DNA of 64,000 nt from positions 1 through 64,000 of the forward strand of contig DHMS01000046.1 of NCBI GenBank assembly GCA_002405915.1, written 5' to 3'. The notes under the pieces are model-generated. The model had not been told where the DNA came from and did no database searches. It saw only the letters and a program-made list of their open reading frames with translations. This DNA comes from Christensenella sp. UBA4636. Its GTDB lineage: Bacteria; Bacillota; Clostridia; Christensenellales; Borkfalkiaceae. How positions within the stretch are numbered: the stretch's first letter is position 1; each line of letters opens with the position of its first letter. Of the stretch, positions 1 through 8,162 are shown in pieces. The translations under genes were made by a program, and so were the position numbers.

Positions 1-35
1 CCCAACTTTTATTATAGAACCAATAAAAGATATAG

Positions 36-69
36 AAAAAGCCTTCCGCAAATAAAAAGCGAAAGGCTT
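36..69 (-). terminator. Rho-independent terminator after dnaJ
   Basis: Read on the minus strand, an 11-bp stem (AAGCCTTTCGC with GCGGAAGGCTT, one G-U pair) encloses a 9-base loop and is followed by a short U run. It lies about 36 bases after the dnaJ stop and closes the heat-shock operon. Bases 1-35 hold nothing recognisable. Confidence 0.8.
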
Positions 70-104
70 GTATTTTTATCGAAAAACGGGATTACCCGAA
101 ACGA

Positions 105-1265
105 TTATTTTTTATACGGGTCAACGCCGTAAAGGCTTTGAACGTTTTTAGAGTAGTCGTTCATTTTAGAGGACTGCTTAATATCAAGCCCGTCGTCAAA
201 CGCAGTTAAAGCCGTTTTTTGCGCCTTGGAGAGTTTTGACGGAACTTCAACTACGACGTTAACGTAAAGATTGCCGTTGCCGAGTCTGCTTCGTATACCT
301 TTGCCGCGAACCATAATGACTTTACCGCTCTGCGTACCTTCGGGAATATCCACGTCTATGGGTGAGTCAAGGGTGGGAACTTTGACTTTTCCGCCTAACG
401 CCGCCGTAGCGAAGGAAACGGGAACGTCTACGTAAAGGTCAAACTCTTTACGTTTGAAGAGTTTGTGCGGCAAAACTTTGAACACGATTATAAGGTCGCC
501 CGCCTCGCCGCCGTTCATCGAAGCCTGCCCCATTCCGCGCTTTTGAATGTAACTATTGGTGTCCGCGCCGGCAGGAACGTTGAATTTATAGGTCGTGGAG
601 CCGCTCGTGTAGCCCTTGCCGTTGCACACCGTGCATTTTTCGGTAATCTTTTTACCCGTACCGCCGCAATCGGGGCATTCGCGCGTGGTTACCGTGCGGA
701 AGAACCCGCCGCCGGAAACGAATTGAACCTGACCCGTGCCTTTGCACTTCGGGCAAGTGGTGTAACTCGTTCCGTCCTTTGCGCCCGTGCCTTTGCAAGC
801 CGCGCACGGCTCGCGGCGGTTATAGGTTACTTCCTTTGTGCAACCCTTAGCCGCGTCGAGGAACGAAAGGCTTACTTCAATCGTTATATCCGCACCCTTC
901 GTCTGCCCGCGTTGCGCCCTTGAGCTTCCGTCACCGGCGAACTGACTGAATATGTCGCCGAAAATATCGGAAAATCCGCCGCCGTCACCGCTTCCGTCGC
1001 CGCCGAAGCCCGAAAAGTCAAATCCTCCCGAGCCGCCTTGTGCTGCAAAAGGATGTTCAAGCTCGTTATCGTAAGCAGCGCGTTTTTTAGGATCCGAAAG
1101 AACTTCGTTCGCCTCGTTTATTTCCTTAAACTTAGCCGCGGCTTCCTCATCTCCGGGGTGAAGGTCGGGGTGATATTGCTTAACTAATTTTCTATATTGT
1201 GATTTGATTTCGTCTTCAGTGGCTTTTTTGTCCACCCCGAGAATTCTATAATAATCCTTAGCCAT
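105..1265 (-). CDS. dnaJ: Molecular chaperone DnaJ (Hsp40)
   Basis: Co-chaperone that delivers unfolded protein to DnaK and stimulates its ATPase, in the cytoplasm. The 386 residues show the full class I layout: J domain (residues 1-70) with the HPD motif at 32-34, a Gly/Phe-rich linker (about 75-120), four CxxCxGxG zinc repeats (CAACKGTG, CPKCKGTG, CPDCGGTG, CTVCNGKG, about 150-220), then the substrate-binding C-terminal domains. The ATG start has an AAGG site seven bases upstream. It is the last gene of hrcA-grpE-dnaK-dnaJ and is separated from dnaK by about 100 bases containing a strong hairpin. In many Clostridia prmA follows dnaJ; here prmA is about 53 kb away, so that linkage has been broken. 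Confidence 0.97.
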   Translation of the reverse strand: MAKDYYRILGVDKKATEDEIKSQYRKLVKQYHPDLHPGDEEAAAKFKEINEANEVLSDPKKRAAYDNELEHPFAAQGGSGGFDFSGFGGDGSGDGGGFSDIFGDIFSQFAGDGSSRAQRGQTKGADITIEVSLSFLDAAKGCTKEVTYNRREPCAACKGTGAKDGTSYTTCPKCKGTGQVQFVSGGGFFRTVTTRECPDCGGTGKKITEKCTVCNGKGYTSGSTTYKFNVPAGADTNSYIQKRGMGQASMNGGEAGDLIIVFKVLPHKLFKRKEFDLYVDVPVSFATAALGGKVKVPTLDSPIDVDIPEGTQSGKVIMVRGKGIRSRLGNGNLYVNVVVEVPSKLSKAQKTALTAFDDGLDIKQSSKMNDYSKNVQSLYGVDPYKK

Positions 1266-1283
1266 AATTTTACCTTATTATCG

Positions 1284-1319
1284 TTTTTTCGGGTAGCGAT
1301 AATTCGCTCCCCGAAAAAA
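1284..1319. other. Intercistronic hairpin between dnaK and dnaJ
   Basis: Perfect 10-bp arms (TTTTTTCGGG and CCCGAAAAAA) plus an inner 4-bp stem (AGCG/CGCT) around a 6-base loop. On the minus-strand transcript no U run follows the stem, so it looks more like an mRNA processing or stability element than a terminator. On the plus strand it is followed by GATTTTTTT, but no plus-strand gene is upstream. Hairpins between heat-shock genes that separate transcript stabilities are known in other bacteria; that role here is inference. Confidence 0.55.
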
Positions 1320-1368
1320 GATTTTTTTATTAACGACTAATATTATTATATATTAGTCATATTTATTT

Positions 1369-3189
1369 TTAGTTTTGGTGGAATTCACCGCTGTCGTCGG
1401 GTGTGTCCGAACCGCCGTTATTACCGTCGCCGTTTTGAGCTTGCTGTTCCGAAGCAGCCTGCTGATATATCTTAGCGAATACGCCCTGAGCTTCGTTGGA
1501 AAGCTTTTCGGTAGCCGCTTTGATTCTGTCGGTGTCATCGCTTGCAAGGTCTTCTTTGGCTGTCTTTATGGCTTCTTCGAGCTTAGCTTTGTCTTCTTCG
1601 CTTACTTTGTCGCCGTTTTCACGCAAAGTCTTTTCAACCGAGAAAATAAGCCCGTCGAGTCCGTTTTTAGCGTCAACCGCTTCCTTTCTCTTCTTATCTT
1701 CTTCCTCGTATTGCTGAGCTTCCTTTACGGCTTTATCGATATCCGCTTCGGAAAGGTTCGTGGAAGAAGTGATTGTTATATCGGTCGATTTGCCGGTGCC
1801 GAGGTCTTTTGCGGAAACGTGAACAATGCCGTTAGCGTCGATATCGAAAGTAACTTCGATTTGCGGAATACCTCTCGGTGCAGGCATAATGCCTGTGAGT
1901 TCGAATCTACCAAGCGTTTTGTTGTCCTTGGCAAATTGTCTTTCACCCTGCAAAACATGAATGCTGACTTCCGGTTGGTTGTCCACGGCAGTCGAGAATA
2001 CCTGCGATTTTTTTACAGGAATAGTGGTGTTTCTGTCGATGAGCTTGGTGAATACGCCGCCCAAAGTTTCGATACCGAGCGACAACGGAGTAACGTCGAG
2101 CAAAAGCACGTCTTTAACTTCGCCGGAAAGTACGCCGCCTTGAATAGCCGCGCCGATTGCAACGCATTCGTCCGGGTTGATGCCTTTGAAAGGTTCTTTG
2201 CCTGTAACTTTTCTTACCATATCAACGACAGCGGGGATACGGGTCGAACCGCCGACGAGGATAACTTTGTCGATATCGCTGTAATTGAGCTTAGCGTCCG
2301 CCATAGCTTTCTTCATCGGTTCAAGCGTTGCGTTGACAAGGTCTGCCGTTAAAGCGTCGAATTTCTGACGAGTAAGAGTTTCGTCGAGGTGTTTTGCCTC
2401 TCCGCCTACAGCCGTAATGAACGGGATGTTGATGTTGGTAGAAGTAAGAGTAGAAAGTTCGATTTTCGCCTTTTCAGCTGCTTCTTTGAGCCTCTGCATA
2501 GCAAGTTTGTCGGTCGAAAGGTCGATACCTTCTTTAGCCTTAAAGTTTTCTACGAGATAGTCTATAATCTTTTTATCGAAGTCGTCGCCGCCGAGCATGC
2601 AGTTGCCGTTGGTTGCCAAAACTTCGAATACGCCCTCGCCGATATCCATAATGGAAACGTCGAACGTGCCGCCGCCGAGGTCGTAAATCATAACCTTGTG
2701 CGATTTAGTGTCTTTATCGAGTCCGTAAGCGAGTGCTGCTGCCGTCGGCTCGTTTATAATCCTCAAAACGTTAAGCCCCGCGATTTTACCGGCATCCTTA
2801 GTAGCTTGACGCTGGCTGTCCGTAAAGTAAGCCGGGCAAGTGATGACAGCATCCTTCACTTCGCATCCAAGGTAAGCTTCGGCGTCCTTTTTAAGCTTGG
2901 AAAGAATCATTGCTGAAATTTCCTGCGGGGAATATTGTTTACCGTCAATAGTAACTTTGTAGTCGGAACCCATATGTCTTTTAATGGATATGACCGTTCT
3001 GTCACTGTTGGCGACCGCCTGTCTTTTTGCTATCTGTCCGACGAGCCTCTGCCCGTCTTTCTGAAAACCTACGACGGAAGGAGTCGTTCTCGAACCTTCC
3101 GAGTTAGTGATAACTACCGGTTCGTTACCTTCCATTACCGCTACGCAAGAGTTAGTTGTACCTAAGTCAATACCGATTACTTTTCCCAT
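1369..3189 (-). CDS. dnaK: Molecular chaperone DnaK (Hsp70)
   Basis: ATP-driven Hsp70 chaperone. The nucleotide-binding domain is complete: [13 protein letters not shown] at the N-terminus (phosphate 1), the [11 protein letters not shown] connector near residue 140, and [10 protein letters not shown] near 170. A substrate-binding domain with the [17 protein letters not shown] signature and a helical lid follow; total 606 residues, normal for bacteria. The start ATG has an AGGAGC ribosome site eight bases upstream. The extreme C-terminus is a Gly/Asn/Asp tail ending in GEFHQN rather than the more usual run of Glu and Lys; the tail is variable in the family, so this is unlikely to affect core activity. 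Third gene of the HrcA-controlled operon. Confidence 0.98.
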   Translation of the reverse strand: MGKVIGIDLGTTNSCVAVMEGNEPVVITNSEGSRTTPSVVGFQKDGQRLVGQIAKRQAVANSDRTVISIKRHMGSDYKVTIDGKQYSPQEISAMILSKLKKDAEAYLGCEVKDAVITCPAYFTDSQRQATKDAGKIAGLNVLRIINEPTAAALAYGLDKDTKSHKVMIYDLGGGTFDVSIMDIGEGVFEVLATNGNCMLGGDDFDKKIIDYLVENFKAKEGIDLSTDKLAMQRLKEAAEKAKIELSTLTSTNINIPFITAVGGEAKHLDETLTRQKFDALTADLVNATLEPMKKAMADAKLNYSDIDKVILVGGSTRIPAVVDMVRKVTGKEPFKGINPDECVAIGAAIQGGVLSGEVKDVLLLDVTPLSLGIETLGGVFTKLIDRNTTIPVKKSQVFSTAVDNQPEVSIHVLQGERQFAKDNKTLGRFELTGIMPAPRGIPQIEVTFDIDANGIVHVSAKDLGTGKSTDITITSSTNLSEADIDKAVKEAQQYEEEDKKRKEAVDAKNGLDGLIFSVEKTLRENGDKVSEEDKAKLEEAIKTAKEDLASDDTDRIKAATEKLSNEAQGVFAKIYQQAASEQQAQNGDGNNGGSDTPDDSGEFHQN

Positions 3190-3255
3190 AATAATTTAGC
3201 TCCTTAATGATATTTTAATTTATTTTCGAAAGCCTTGTTTAAGGCTGTTCGTTTG

Positions 3256-3900
3256 TTATTTTGCGGTTACTATTACTTGGGCGTATCTTATCATTTTACC
3301 GCTCATCTTGTAACCTTTTCTGTAAACCGTTTTGATAAGCCCCGCCTCTTCGTTTTCTTCCGCGGGTACGGTTGCGAGCGCTTCAGCCGTTTCGGGGTCG
3401 AACTTTTCGCCCGACGGGTCTATCTGTTCCACGCCTAACGCGGCAAGAGCTTCTTTAAAGCTTTTGGCGATGAGCTTAACGCCTTCGAGCGTCTTTTCGT
3501 CGGTTACCATCGTCAACGCTCTGTCAACGCTGTCCCCTATAGTAAGTATGCCCGATATCGCGTCTTTTTTACCGTCGTCGTAAGCTTGTTTTCTTACGCC
3601 CTCGTTGCGCCGTTTGAAGTTTTCGAACTCGGCAGCCGTTCTGTACCAGCTGTCCTTGTTCTTCGCCGCTTCGTCCGCCGCTTTTTTGAGTGCGCTTTCG
3701 GCTTTTAAAAGTTCCTCGTTTACTTCTTCGTGAACTTTCAGAATATCTTTAAGCATCTTCTTTGCTTCCTTGTCGGAAAGCCTTTCGACGTTTAATTTTT
3801 CTTGTTTTTCGTTTGTTTCATGTTTTTCTTCGGCGACTTGTTCTTTATCTTGCGCTTCTATTTGTTCGCCTTGGGATTCTTTTTTTATTTCGTCTTTCAT
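3256..3900 (-). CDS. grpE: Nucleotide exchange factor GrpE
   Basis: Exchanges ADP on DnaK and works as a homodimer. The 214 residues comprise a very charged Lys/Glu-rich N-terminus (about 1-60), a long helical coiled-coil region (about 60-130, with the typical WYRTAAEFENFKRR stretch) and the compact beta domain with the closing GYKMSGKMIRYAQVIV motif. The ATG lies three bases after the hrcA stop; its ribosome site (AAGAGGT) is formed by the last codons of hrcA, so the two are translationally coupled. The acidic leader is longer than in Escherichia coli GrpE but common in Bacillota. Confidence 0.96.
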   Translation of the reverse strand: MKDEIKKESQGEQIEAQDKEQVAEEKHETNEKQEKLNVERLSDKEAKKMLKDILKVHEEVNEELLKAESALKKAADEAAKNKDSWYRTAAEFENFKRRNEGVRKQAYDDGKKDAISGILTIGDSVDRALTMVTDEKTLEGVKLIAKSFKEALAALGVEQIDPSGEKFDPETAEALATVPAEENEEAGLIKTVYRKGYKMSGKMIRYAQVIVTAK

Positions 3901-3903
3901 CTT

Positions 3904-4926
3904 TTACCTCTTGGAAATTATCGATTCGAGAATTCTGCCTACGCTTTCAAGCACCGCCACGACTTTAGGGTAGTCCATTCTTATCGGACCTATAACGCCG
4001 TAAGTACCGATTTTAACTCCGTCCGAAAAGTATGTTGCCGTTATAAGAGAACAATCTTCCGGAATTTCGTTATATCCGTCCGTGCCTATCTTGACGTTTA
4101 TTTTTACCTCTTTGCCGTCGTCGGAAAGAAGCGTTAAAAGCTTATCTTTACTCGTCATCACAGACATAAAGTTTTTGAGTTTATCTACGTCCGCATATTC
4201 GGGATGAGTAAATATTTTGTCCTCGCCTTCGAGGATAACCTCGTCGCTTTCGGAAACGTAGGCTTTAAGCGCGTCTATAACTTCGGAAAAGAGCATTTTG
4301 TAAACGTCGAACTCGGCTTGGAGCGCGTCGGCGTTGGTCATGCAAACTTCCCGTAGCGTTTTCCCTGTGAAAACTTTCGCTAAAAACTCGTTCGCTCCCG
4401 TTATCGTTTCGTCGCTCATGCTTTCGGAAATGTCTATGACGGAATCCTTTAAAAGTTTTGTGTCCGTTACGATAACGAGCAGTGCGCCGTCCGGCTTGAA
4501 ACGGAAAAGCTTGATGTTTTTTATCGTTTCGTTGTCGTCGCGAGCAGTTAAGGCAACTGCGGTATATTGCGTAAGTTCGCTTATGACTTTTGCCGTCGTT
4601 TTGATTACGTCGTCCATACCGTTCACCTTTTCGGTGAAAATGCGTTCGATATAATCAAGTTCCTTCGGCGAAAGTTTTTCTTTTACCATCAATTCGTTGA
4701 CGTAAAGTTTGTAAGCTTCCTTTGACGGGACGCGCCCCGCGGATGCGTGCGGCTGCGAAAGATAACCTAACTCTTCGAGAGTGGAAAGCTCGCTTCTCAC
4801 CGTCGCCGAGCTAATCGAAGTCATGTATTTTTCGGTTATGCTCTTAGACGATACCGGAGCCGCCGTTTCGATATAGTCGTCAATGACAAGCTGAAGTATT
4901 TTCTTTTTTCTGTCCGATAGTTCCAT
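3904..4926 (-). CDS. hrcA: Heat-inducible transcription repressor HrcA
   Basis: Represses class I heat-shock genes by binding CIRCE operators, with activity maintained by GroEL. The 340 residues begin with the winged-helix domain (LSDRKKKILQLVIDDYIETA, ending in SSATVRSELSTLEELGYL) and continue with the GAF-like dimerisation domain; the C-terminal GPIRMDYPKVVAVLE motif is typical. First gene of the operon, preceded directly by a CIRCE element and a consensus promoter, so it regulates itself as well as grpE, dnaK and dnaJ. AGGAGG-type ribosome site (AAAGGAGG) lies about ten bases upstream of the ATG. Confidence 0.97.
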   Translation of the reverse strand: MELSDRKKKILQLVIDDYIETAAPVSSKSITEKYMTSISSATVRSELSTLEELGYLSQPHASAGRVPSKEAYKLYVNELMVKEKLSPKELDYIERIFTEKVNGMDDVIKTTAKVISELTQYTAVALTARDDNETIKNIKLFRFKPDGALLVIVTDTKLLKDSVIDISESMSDETITGANEFLAKVFTGKTLREVCMTNADALQAEFDVYKMLFSEVIDALKAYVSESDEVILEGEDKIFTHPEYADVDKLKNFMSVMTSKDKLLTLLSDDGKEVKINVKIGTDGYNEIPEDCSLITATYFSDGVKIGTYGVIGPIRMDYPKVVAVLESVGRILESIISKR

Positions 4927-4953
4927 ATCTCTGGCAAGCCTCCTTTAAGAGTG

Positions 4954-4980
4954 TTAGCACTCAAATATCTTGATTGCTAA
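4954..4980 (-). promoter_or_regulatory. CIRCE operator for HrcA
   Basis: TTAGCACTC, nine-base spacer, GATTGCTAA. Compared with the consensus TTAGCACTC-N9-GAGTGCTAA only one base differs (G to T at the third position of the second arm). It sits just downstream of the predicted transcription start and upstream of the hrcA ribosome site, the standard repression geometry. Confidence 0.95.
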
Positions 4981-4991
4981 CTTTTAGCTAT

Positions 4992-5020
4992 ATTGTACTC
5001 TATATCGTTATGTTTGTCAA
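4992..5020 (-). promoter_or_regulatory. Sigma-A promoter of hrcA-grpE-dnaK-dnaJ
   Basis: Minus strand: TTGACA, 17-base spacer, TACAAT. Perfect -35 and one mismatch in the -10. The CIRCE starts about 11 bases downstream of the -10. About 70 bases upstream of the -35 (plus-strand 5021-5090) are almost pure A/T runs, resembling an UP element that would raise basal strength. The rest of this interval holds only the folA terminator. Confidence 0.92.
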
Positions 5021-5130
5021 ATGTTTTTAACAACTTTTTTTAAATTTTTAAAAAATTTTTCAAAAAAATTATATAAATGTTTTTACAAATTTTACCGATC
5101 ATCAAAATTCAAGGGAAAATGCGGAATTTT

Positions 5131-5152
5131 AAAAGCGACCCCGAAAGGTCGC
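5131..5152 (-). terminator. Terminator after thyA-folA
   Basis: On the minus strand GCGACC, loop TTTCGG, GGTCGC followed by TTTT. It lies about 50 bases past the folA stop and separates that run from the heat-shock promoter. Confidence 0.75.
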
Positions 5153-5201
5153 CCGTGTACGCATATGCGCGTATATTTATATAATGAAATGTTAGCCGCT
5201 T

Positions 5202-5708
5202 TTAGCCTTCGTATTTTTTAGGCTCGGCATTTTTGTAAAGAGTGAAAGTAAGCTTTAACCCGTTCGAAGTTATCGGTTCGCCGAGAGCCGTAAACGACCA
5301 GTTGGGGAGTTTGTCGAGATTATCGAAAAACACCGTCGCGCCGCCGTCTGCTTCGACCTTCGTTATATACGCTTCGTCACAGTACGGGTACATCGTGCGG
5401 TAGAACATTCCGCCGCCGATTACGAAAACGTCGTCCGTATCGTAGGCGGCAAGCGTTTTGAAAAACTCTGTAAGAGAGTGGACTATCACGCAGTCGTCGC
5501 GTTCAACGCCCTCGGGCGCAAGAACAATATTTACTCTGTTTTTGAGCGGTTTGGAGCCGGGAAAAGACAAAAGCGTGTTGTAGCCCATGCAAACGACTTT
5601 GCCCGTCGTTGTTTTTCTGAAAAATTGCATGTCTTCGGGGATAGAGAATAAAAGCCCGTTGCTTTTGCCTATGCCCCAATTTTTGTCGACGGCAACTATA
5701 AGCTTCAT
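5202..5708 (-). CDS. folA: Dihydrofolate reductase
   Basis: Reduces dihydrofolate to tetrahydrofolate with NADPH; needed to recycle the dihydrofolate made by ThyA next door. The 168 residues have the N-terminal IVAVDKNWGIGKSNGLLFSIPEDM folate/NADPH segment (split here only for display: the acidic residue sits in PEDMQFF near 27), the GKVVCMGYNTLLSF cofactor loop near 37-50, and the FVIGGGMFYRTMYPYCDEAYIT motif near 95-115. The ATG overlaps the thyA stop by one base (TGATG), so the pair is translationally coupled. Length is typical of chromosomal enzymes; nothing suggests a trimethoprim-resistance import. Confidence 0.95.
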   Translation of the reverse strand: MKLIVAVDKNWGIGKSNGLLFSIPEDMQFFRKTTTGKVVCMGYNTLLSFPGSKPLKNRVNIVLAPEGVERDDCVIVHSLTEFFKTLAAYDTDDVFVIGGGMFYRTMYPYCDEAYITKVEADGGATVFFDNLDKLPNWSFTALGEPITSNGLKLTFTLYKNAEPKKYEG

Positions 5709-6538
5709 CAGATTGCTACCTCGATTTTGTTTTTAAGCGGCGTAGCCTTGTAATCTTCGAGCGCGAAGTCGTCGACATTGAAATCGTAAAAGTCCTTTAC
5801 GTCGCGTTTTATTACAAGCTTAGGCGCGTCGTAAACGGGGTTTTTGAGCATTTCTTCGAAGATGGGAATGTGTCTGTCGTAAACATGCGCGTCGGCGATA
5901 ACGTGGACGAGCTCGCCCGCTTCAAGCCCCGAAACCTTAGCAAACATTATTAAAAGGAGCGCATACTGAACGACGTTCCAGTTGTTTGCAGTAATCATAT
6001 CGTTCGAACGCTGATTGAGTATTGCGTTAAGCTTGTTGCCCGAAACGTTGAAAGTCATCGAGTATGCGCAAGGGTAAAGGTTCATTTCGTTAAGGTCGGC
6101 AAAAGTATAGATATTCGTTAGAATTCTTCTTGAATTGGGGTTGTGCTTCAAGTCGTACAAAACCCTGTCAACCTGGTCGAATTCGCCCTCTTTATACTTG
6201 TGCTTTACGCCGAGTTGATACCCGTAGGCTTTGCCTATCGAGCCGTTTTCGTCCGCCCAGCTATCCCAAATGTGACTGTTTAAATCGTGAACGTTGTTGG
6301 ATTTTTTCTGCCAAATCCATAAAATTTCGTCGAGCGCGGACTTAAAATACGTCTTTCTTATGGTAAGAATAGGAAATTCTTTCGTTAAATCGTAACGGTT
6401 AACGATACAGAATTTTTTTACTGTGTGAGCGGGTGTGCCGTCCTCCCAGTGCGGACGGACGGGAAGGTCGGTATCCCATACGCCGTTTGCGATGATGTCT
6501 TTGCAGTTTTCGATAAAAATTTTGTCGGCTAAGCTCAT
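5708..6538 (-). CDS. thyA: Thymidylate synthase (ThyA class)
   Basis: Methylates dUMP to dTMP with methylene-tetrahydrofolate, producing dihydrofolate. The 276 residues show N-terminal DGTPAHTVKKF, the nucleophile Cys157 in YPCAYSM, and downstream dUMP-binding NQRSNDMITANNWNVVQY and HVYDRHIP. The residue after the catalytic Cys is Ala rather than His of the E. coli type PCH motif; the same PC(A/V)Y form occurs in the Bacillus phage-type ThyA subgroup, so it should be active. The operon pairs it with folA; an SDR gene lies 17 bases upstream. Confidence 0.95.
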   Translation of the reverse strand: MSLADKIFIENCKDIIANGVWDTDLPVRPHWEDGTPAHTVKKFCIVNRYDLTKEFPILTIRKTYFKSALDEILWIWQKKSNNVHDLNSHIWDSWADENGSIGKAYGYQLGVKHKYKEGEFDQVDRVLYDLKHNPNSRRILTNIYTFADLNEMNLYPCAYSMTFNVSGNKLNAILNQRSNDMITANNWNVVQYALLLIMFAKVSGLEAGELVHVIADAHVYDRHIPIFEEMLKNPVYDAPKLVIKRDVKDFYDFNVDDFALEDYKATPLKNKIEVAI

Positions 6539-6555
6539 TGTGTTTTGTTAAGGAC

Positions 6556-7347
6556 TTAAAAAGCGTCCTTCTCCTTTATCTTGAATTTTTTCGCCACGAT
6601 TTTCATGGCTAAGTTTTTCGGCGTTATTTTCGTGAAAAAATACACGAGTTTGTTGTAGAAACCGGGTACGAAAACCCGTTTTCCTCTTTTTAGCGCGGCA
6701 AGGCTTTTTTTCGCGACGTAATCGGGAGATTTTTTGGAAAGTTTGCCCGTTAAGCCTTGCTTTTTGATATCCTCTATAACGTCGGGTCGCGTTTCGACGG
6801 AACCCGGCAGAACGGTCGTTATTTTTGCTTTGCCTTTCAGCTCGTAAGAAAGCGCGGTGAAGAAGTTTAAAAGCGCGGCTTTGGACGAAGAGTACGCGGC
6901 GAAGTACGGCATAGGCGTTATTCCGCACATGCTTGAAATCGTCAAAACTTCCGGCTTATTGTCGATTGCTCGCTTTAAAAACGCAAGAGTGAGCGAAAGC
7001 GTTGCCTCGTAATTTACGCGAAGTTGGAATATAAGCTTTTGCTCGTCGTACTTAAAAAATGCTTTCTGCGTGTCAACGCCGGCTACGTTTATAAGACGTT
7101 TGAGCTTCAGTCCTTTTTCGTCCGCAAACTTGAAAAGTTTTTCGCGCTCTTCGCTATTCGTAAGGTCTGCTGGGAAAACTTCTATTAAAGCGTTTTCGTT
7201 TATATTAAGCGTTTCCGCCTTTACTTTTTCAAGCTTTTCTTTCGAGCGACCGGTTATGAGAAAGCAAGTTTCTTTTTCGAATATTAAGTTTTCTAAAAAG
7301 GCTTTTCCGATATATCCGCTCGCGCCCGAAATTATAGTGCAATCCAT
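6556..7347 (-). CDS. Short-chain dehydrogenase/reductase (SDR)
   Basis: NAD(P)-dependent oxidoreductase with a Rossmann fold; substrate unknown. The ATG at 7347 places the glycine motif SGASGYIGKAF at residues 6-16, as is usual; a TTG at 7374 would add nine residues but has its purine-rich site only four bases away. The catalytic set is visible: Asn in NVAGVDTQ, Ser in LTISSMCGI, and YSSSKAALLNF (Tyr and Lys). The C-terminal third (SVETRPDVIEDI, then a basic tail ending KIKEKDAF) resembles the DltE/YqjQ-like group of membrane-peripheral reductases. It lies between sigK and thyA on the same strand. A copy of the dispersed TTACG-N5-CGTAA element touches its start codon. Confidence 0.85.
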   Translation of the reverse strand: MDCTIISGASGYIGKAFLENLIFEKETCFLITGRSKEKLEKVKAETLNINENALIEVFPADLTNSEEREKLFKFADEKGLKLKRLINVAGVDTQKAFFKYDEQKLIFQLRVNYEATLSLTLAFLKRAIDNKPEVLTISSMCGITPMPYFAAYSSSKAALLNFFTALSYELKGKAKITTVLPGSVETRPDVIEDIKKQGLTGKLSKKSPDYVAKKSLAALKRGKRVFVPGFYNKLVYFFTKITPKNLAMKIVAKKFKIKEKDAF

Positions 7348-7367
7348 TTTTACGTCACTCGTAAAAA
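7347..7367. repeat. Dispersed TTACG-N5-CGTAA element, copy 1
   Basis: A 21-base inverted repeat: five T then ACG, the centre AGTGA, CGT then five A on the minus strand (8-bp arms, 5-base centre). Its last base is the first base of the SDR start codon. Read on the plus strand, the sequence to its right (ACTTTCAAAATTCC) also resembles the tail of the other copies at 32.4, 53.8 and 63.8 kb. Confidence 0.55.
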
Positions 7368-7409
7368 CTTTCAAAATTCCTTTTGTTTTCTTGAATTTTA
7401 AATGTTTTT

Positions 7410-8111
7410 CTATTCGACGAAATACTCGTCTTTCTTTATTCCTTTTCTTAATTTTTCAATGGCTTTTTTCTCTATTCGCGATATGTACGAACGGGAAATT
7501 CTCATTAGAGAAGCCACCTCGCGCTGGCATAAGCTAACGCCGCTTTCAAGCCCGTACCTTAAAGATATAACTTTGTACTCCTTTTCGTTCAGCAATTTTT
7601 TAACAAGTTCCAAAAATTTGCCGGACTTGACTTTTTGTTCGACTTTCGTGAAAACGCTGTCGTCGTCCACGGCGAGCAAATCCATAAGCGTTAACTCGTT
7701 TCCGTCTTTGTCGGTGCCGACAATGTCCGAAAGGGAAGAAGTGTTTCTGTGCTTTTTGTCCGCGCGGAGAAGCATTAAAATTTCGTTTTCCACGCACCGC
7801 GCTGTATAAGTCGCAAGCTGGGTGCCTTTGCTCTCTTTAAAGGTGTTTACAGCCTTTATAAGCCCTATCGTGCCGACGGAAATCAAGTCGTCCATATCGT
7901 AGGAACCTTGATATTTTTTAGCGACGTGCGCGACGAGGCGCAAGTTGTGAGAGATAAGTTTGTCGCGCGCCTGCATATCGCCGTCGCGGAAAGCCGCAAG
8001 CAGAATGGTTTCTTCCTCTTTGCTTAAAGGTCGCGGAAAGGAATCGCCGCCGATCGAAGCGCAGAAAAAGATACATTTGCCGATGAGAAACGATATAAAA
8101 TCGAAGAACAT
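7410..8111 (-). CDS. sigK: Sporulation sigma factor SigK (pro-sigma-K)
   Basis: Late mother-cell sigma factor that drives spore coat and cortex genes. The 233 residues start with a hydrophobic pro-peptide (FFDFISFLIGKCIFFCASI), followed by FPRPLSKEEE, the place where pro-sigma-K is cut by SpoIVFB in Bacillus subtilis. Then come region 2 (HNLRLVAHVAKKY, DLISVGTIGLIKAVNTF, TYTARCVENEILMLLR) and region 4 (VISLRYGLE, then SLCQREVASLMRISRSYISRIEKKAIEKL). The gene is continuous: no skin-type element interrupts it. It lies in a run with trhP upstream and an SDR downstream, an ordinary housekeeping setting. It implies, but does not prove, that the organism can form spores. Confidence 0.93.
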   Translation of the reverse strand: MFFDFISFLIGKCIFFCASIGGDSFPRPLSKEEETILLAAFRDGDMQARDKLISHNLRLVAHVAKKYQGSYDMDDLISVGTIGLIKAVNTFKESKGTQLATYTARCVENEILMLLRADKKHRNTSSLSDIVGTDKDGNELTLMDLLAVDDDSVFTKVEQKVKSGKFLELVKKLLNEKEYKVISLRYGLESGVSLCQREVASLMRISRSYISRIEKKAIEKLRKGIKKDEYFVE

Positions 8112-8162
8112 TTTTTTACCCGTTCTTCTTTAATTTATTCTTACTTTTTCGCGCTTATTCTC

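Noticed and set aside
465..923. 152-codon open frame opposite dnaJ
   Set aside because: Shadow of dnaJ zinc-finger coding; no ribosome site and no recognisable protein.
1375..2352. Long open frame on the plus strand opposite dnaK (325 codons)
   Set aside because: It is antisense to the strongly conserved dnaK gene; the product has no family features, and codon bias of dnaK explains the lack of stops.
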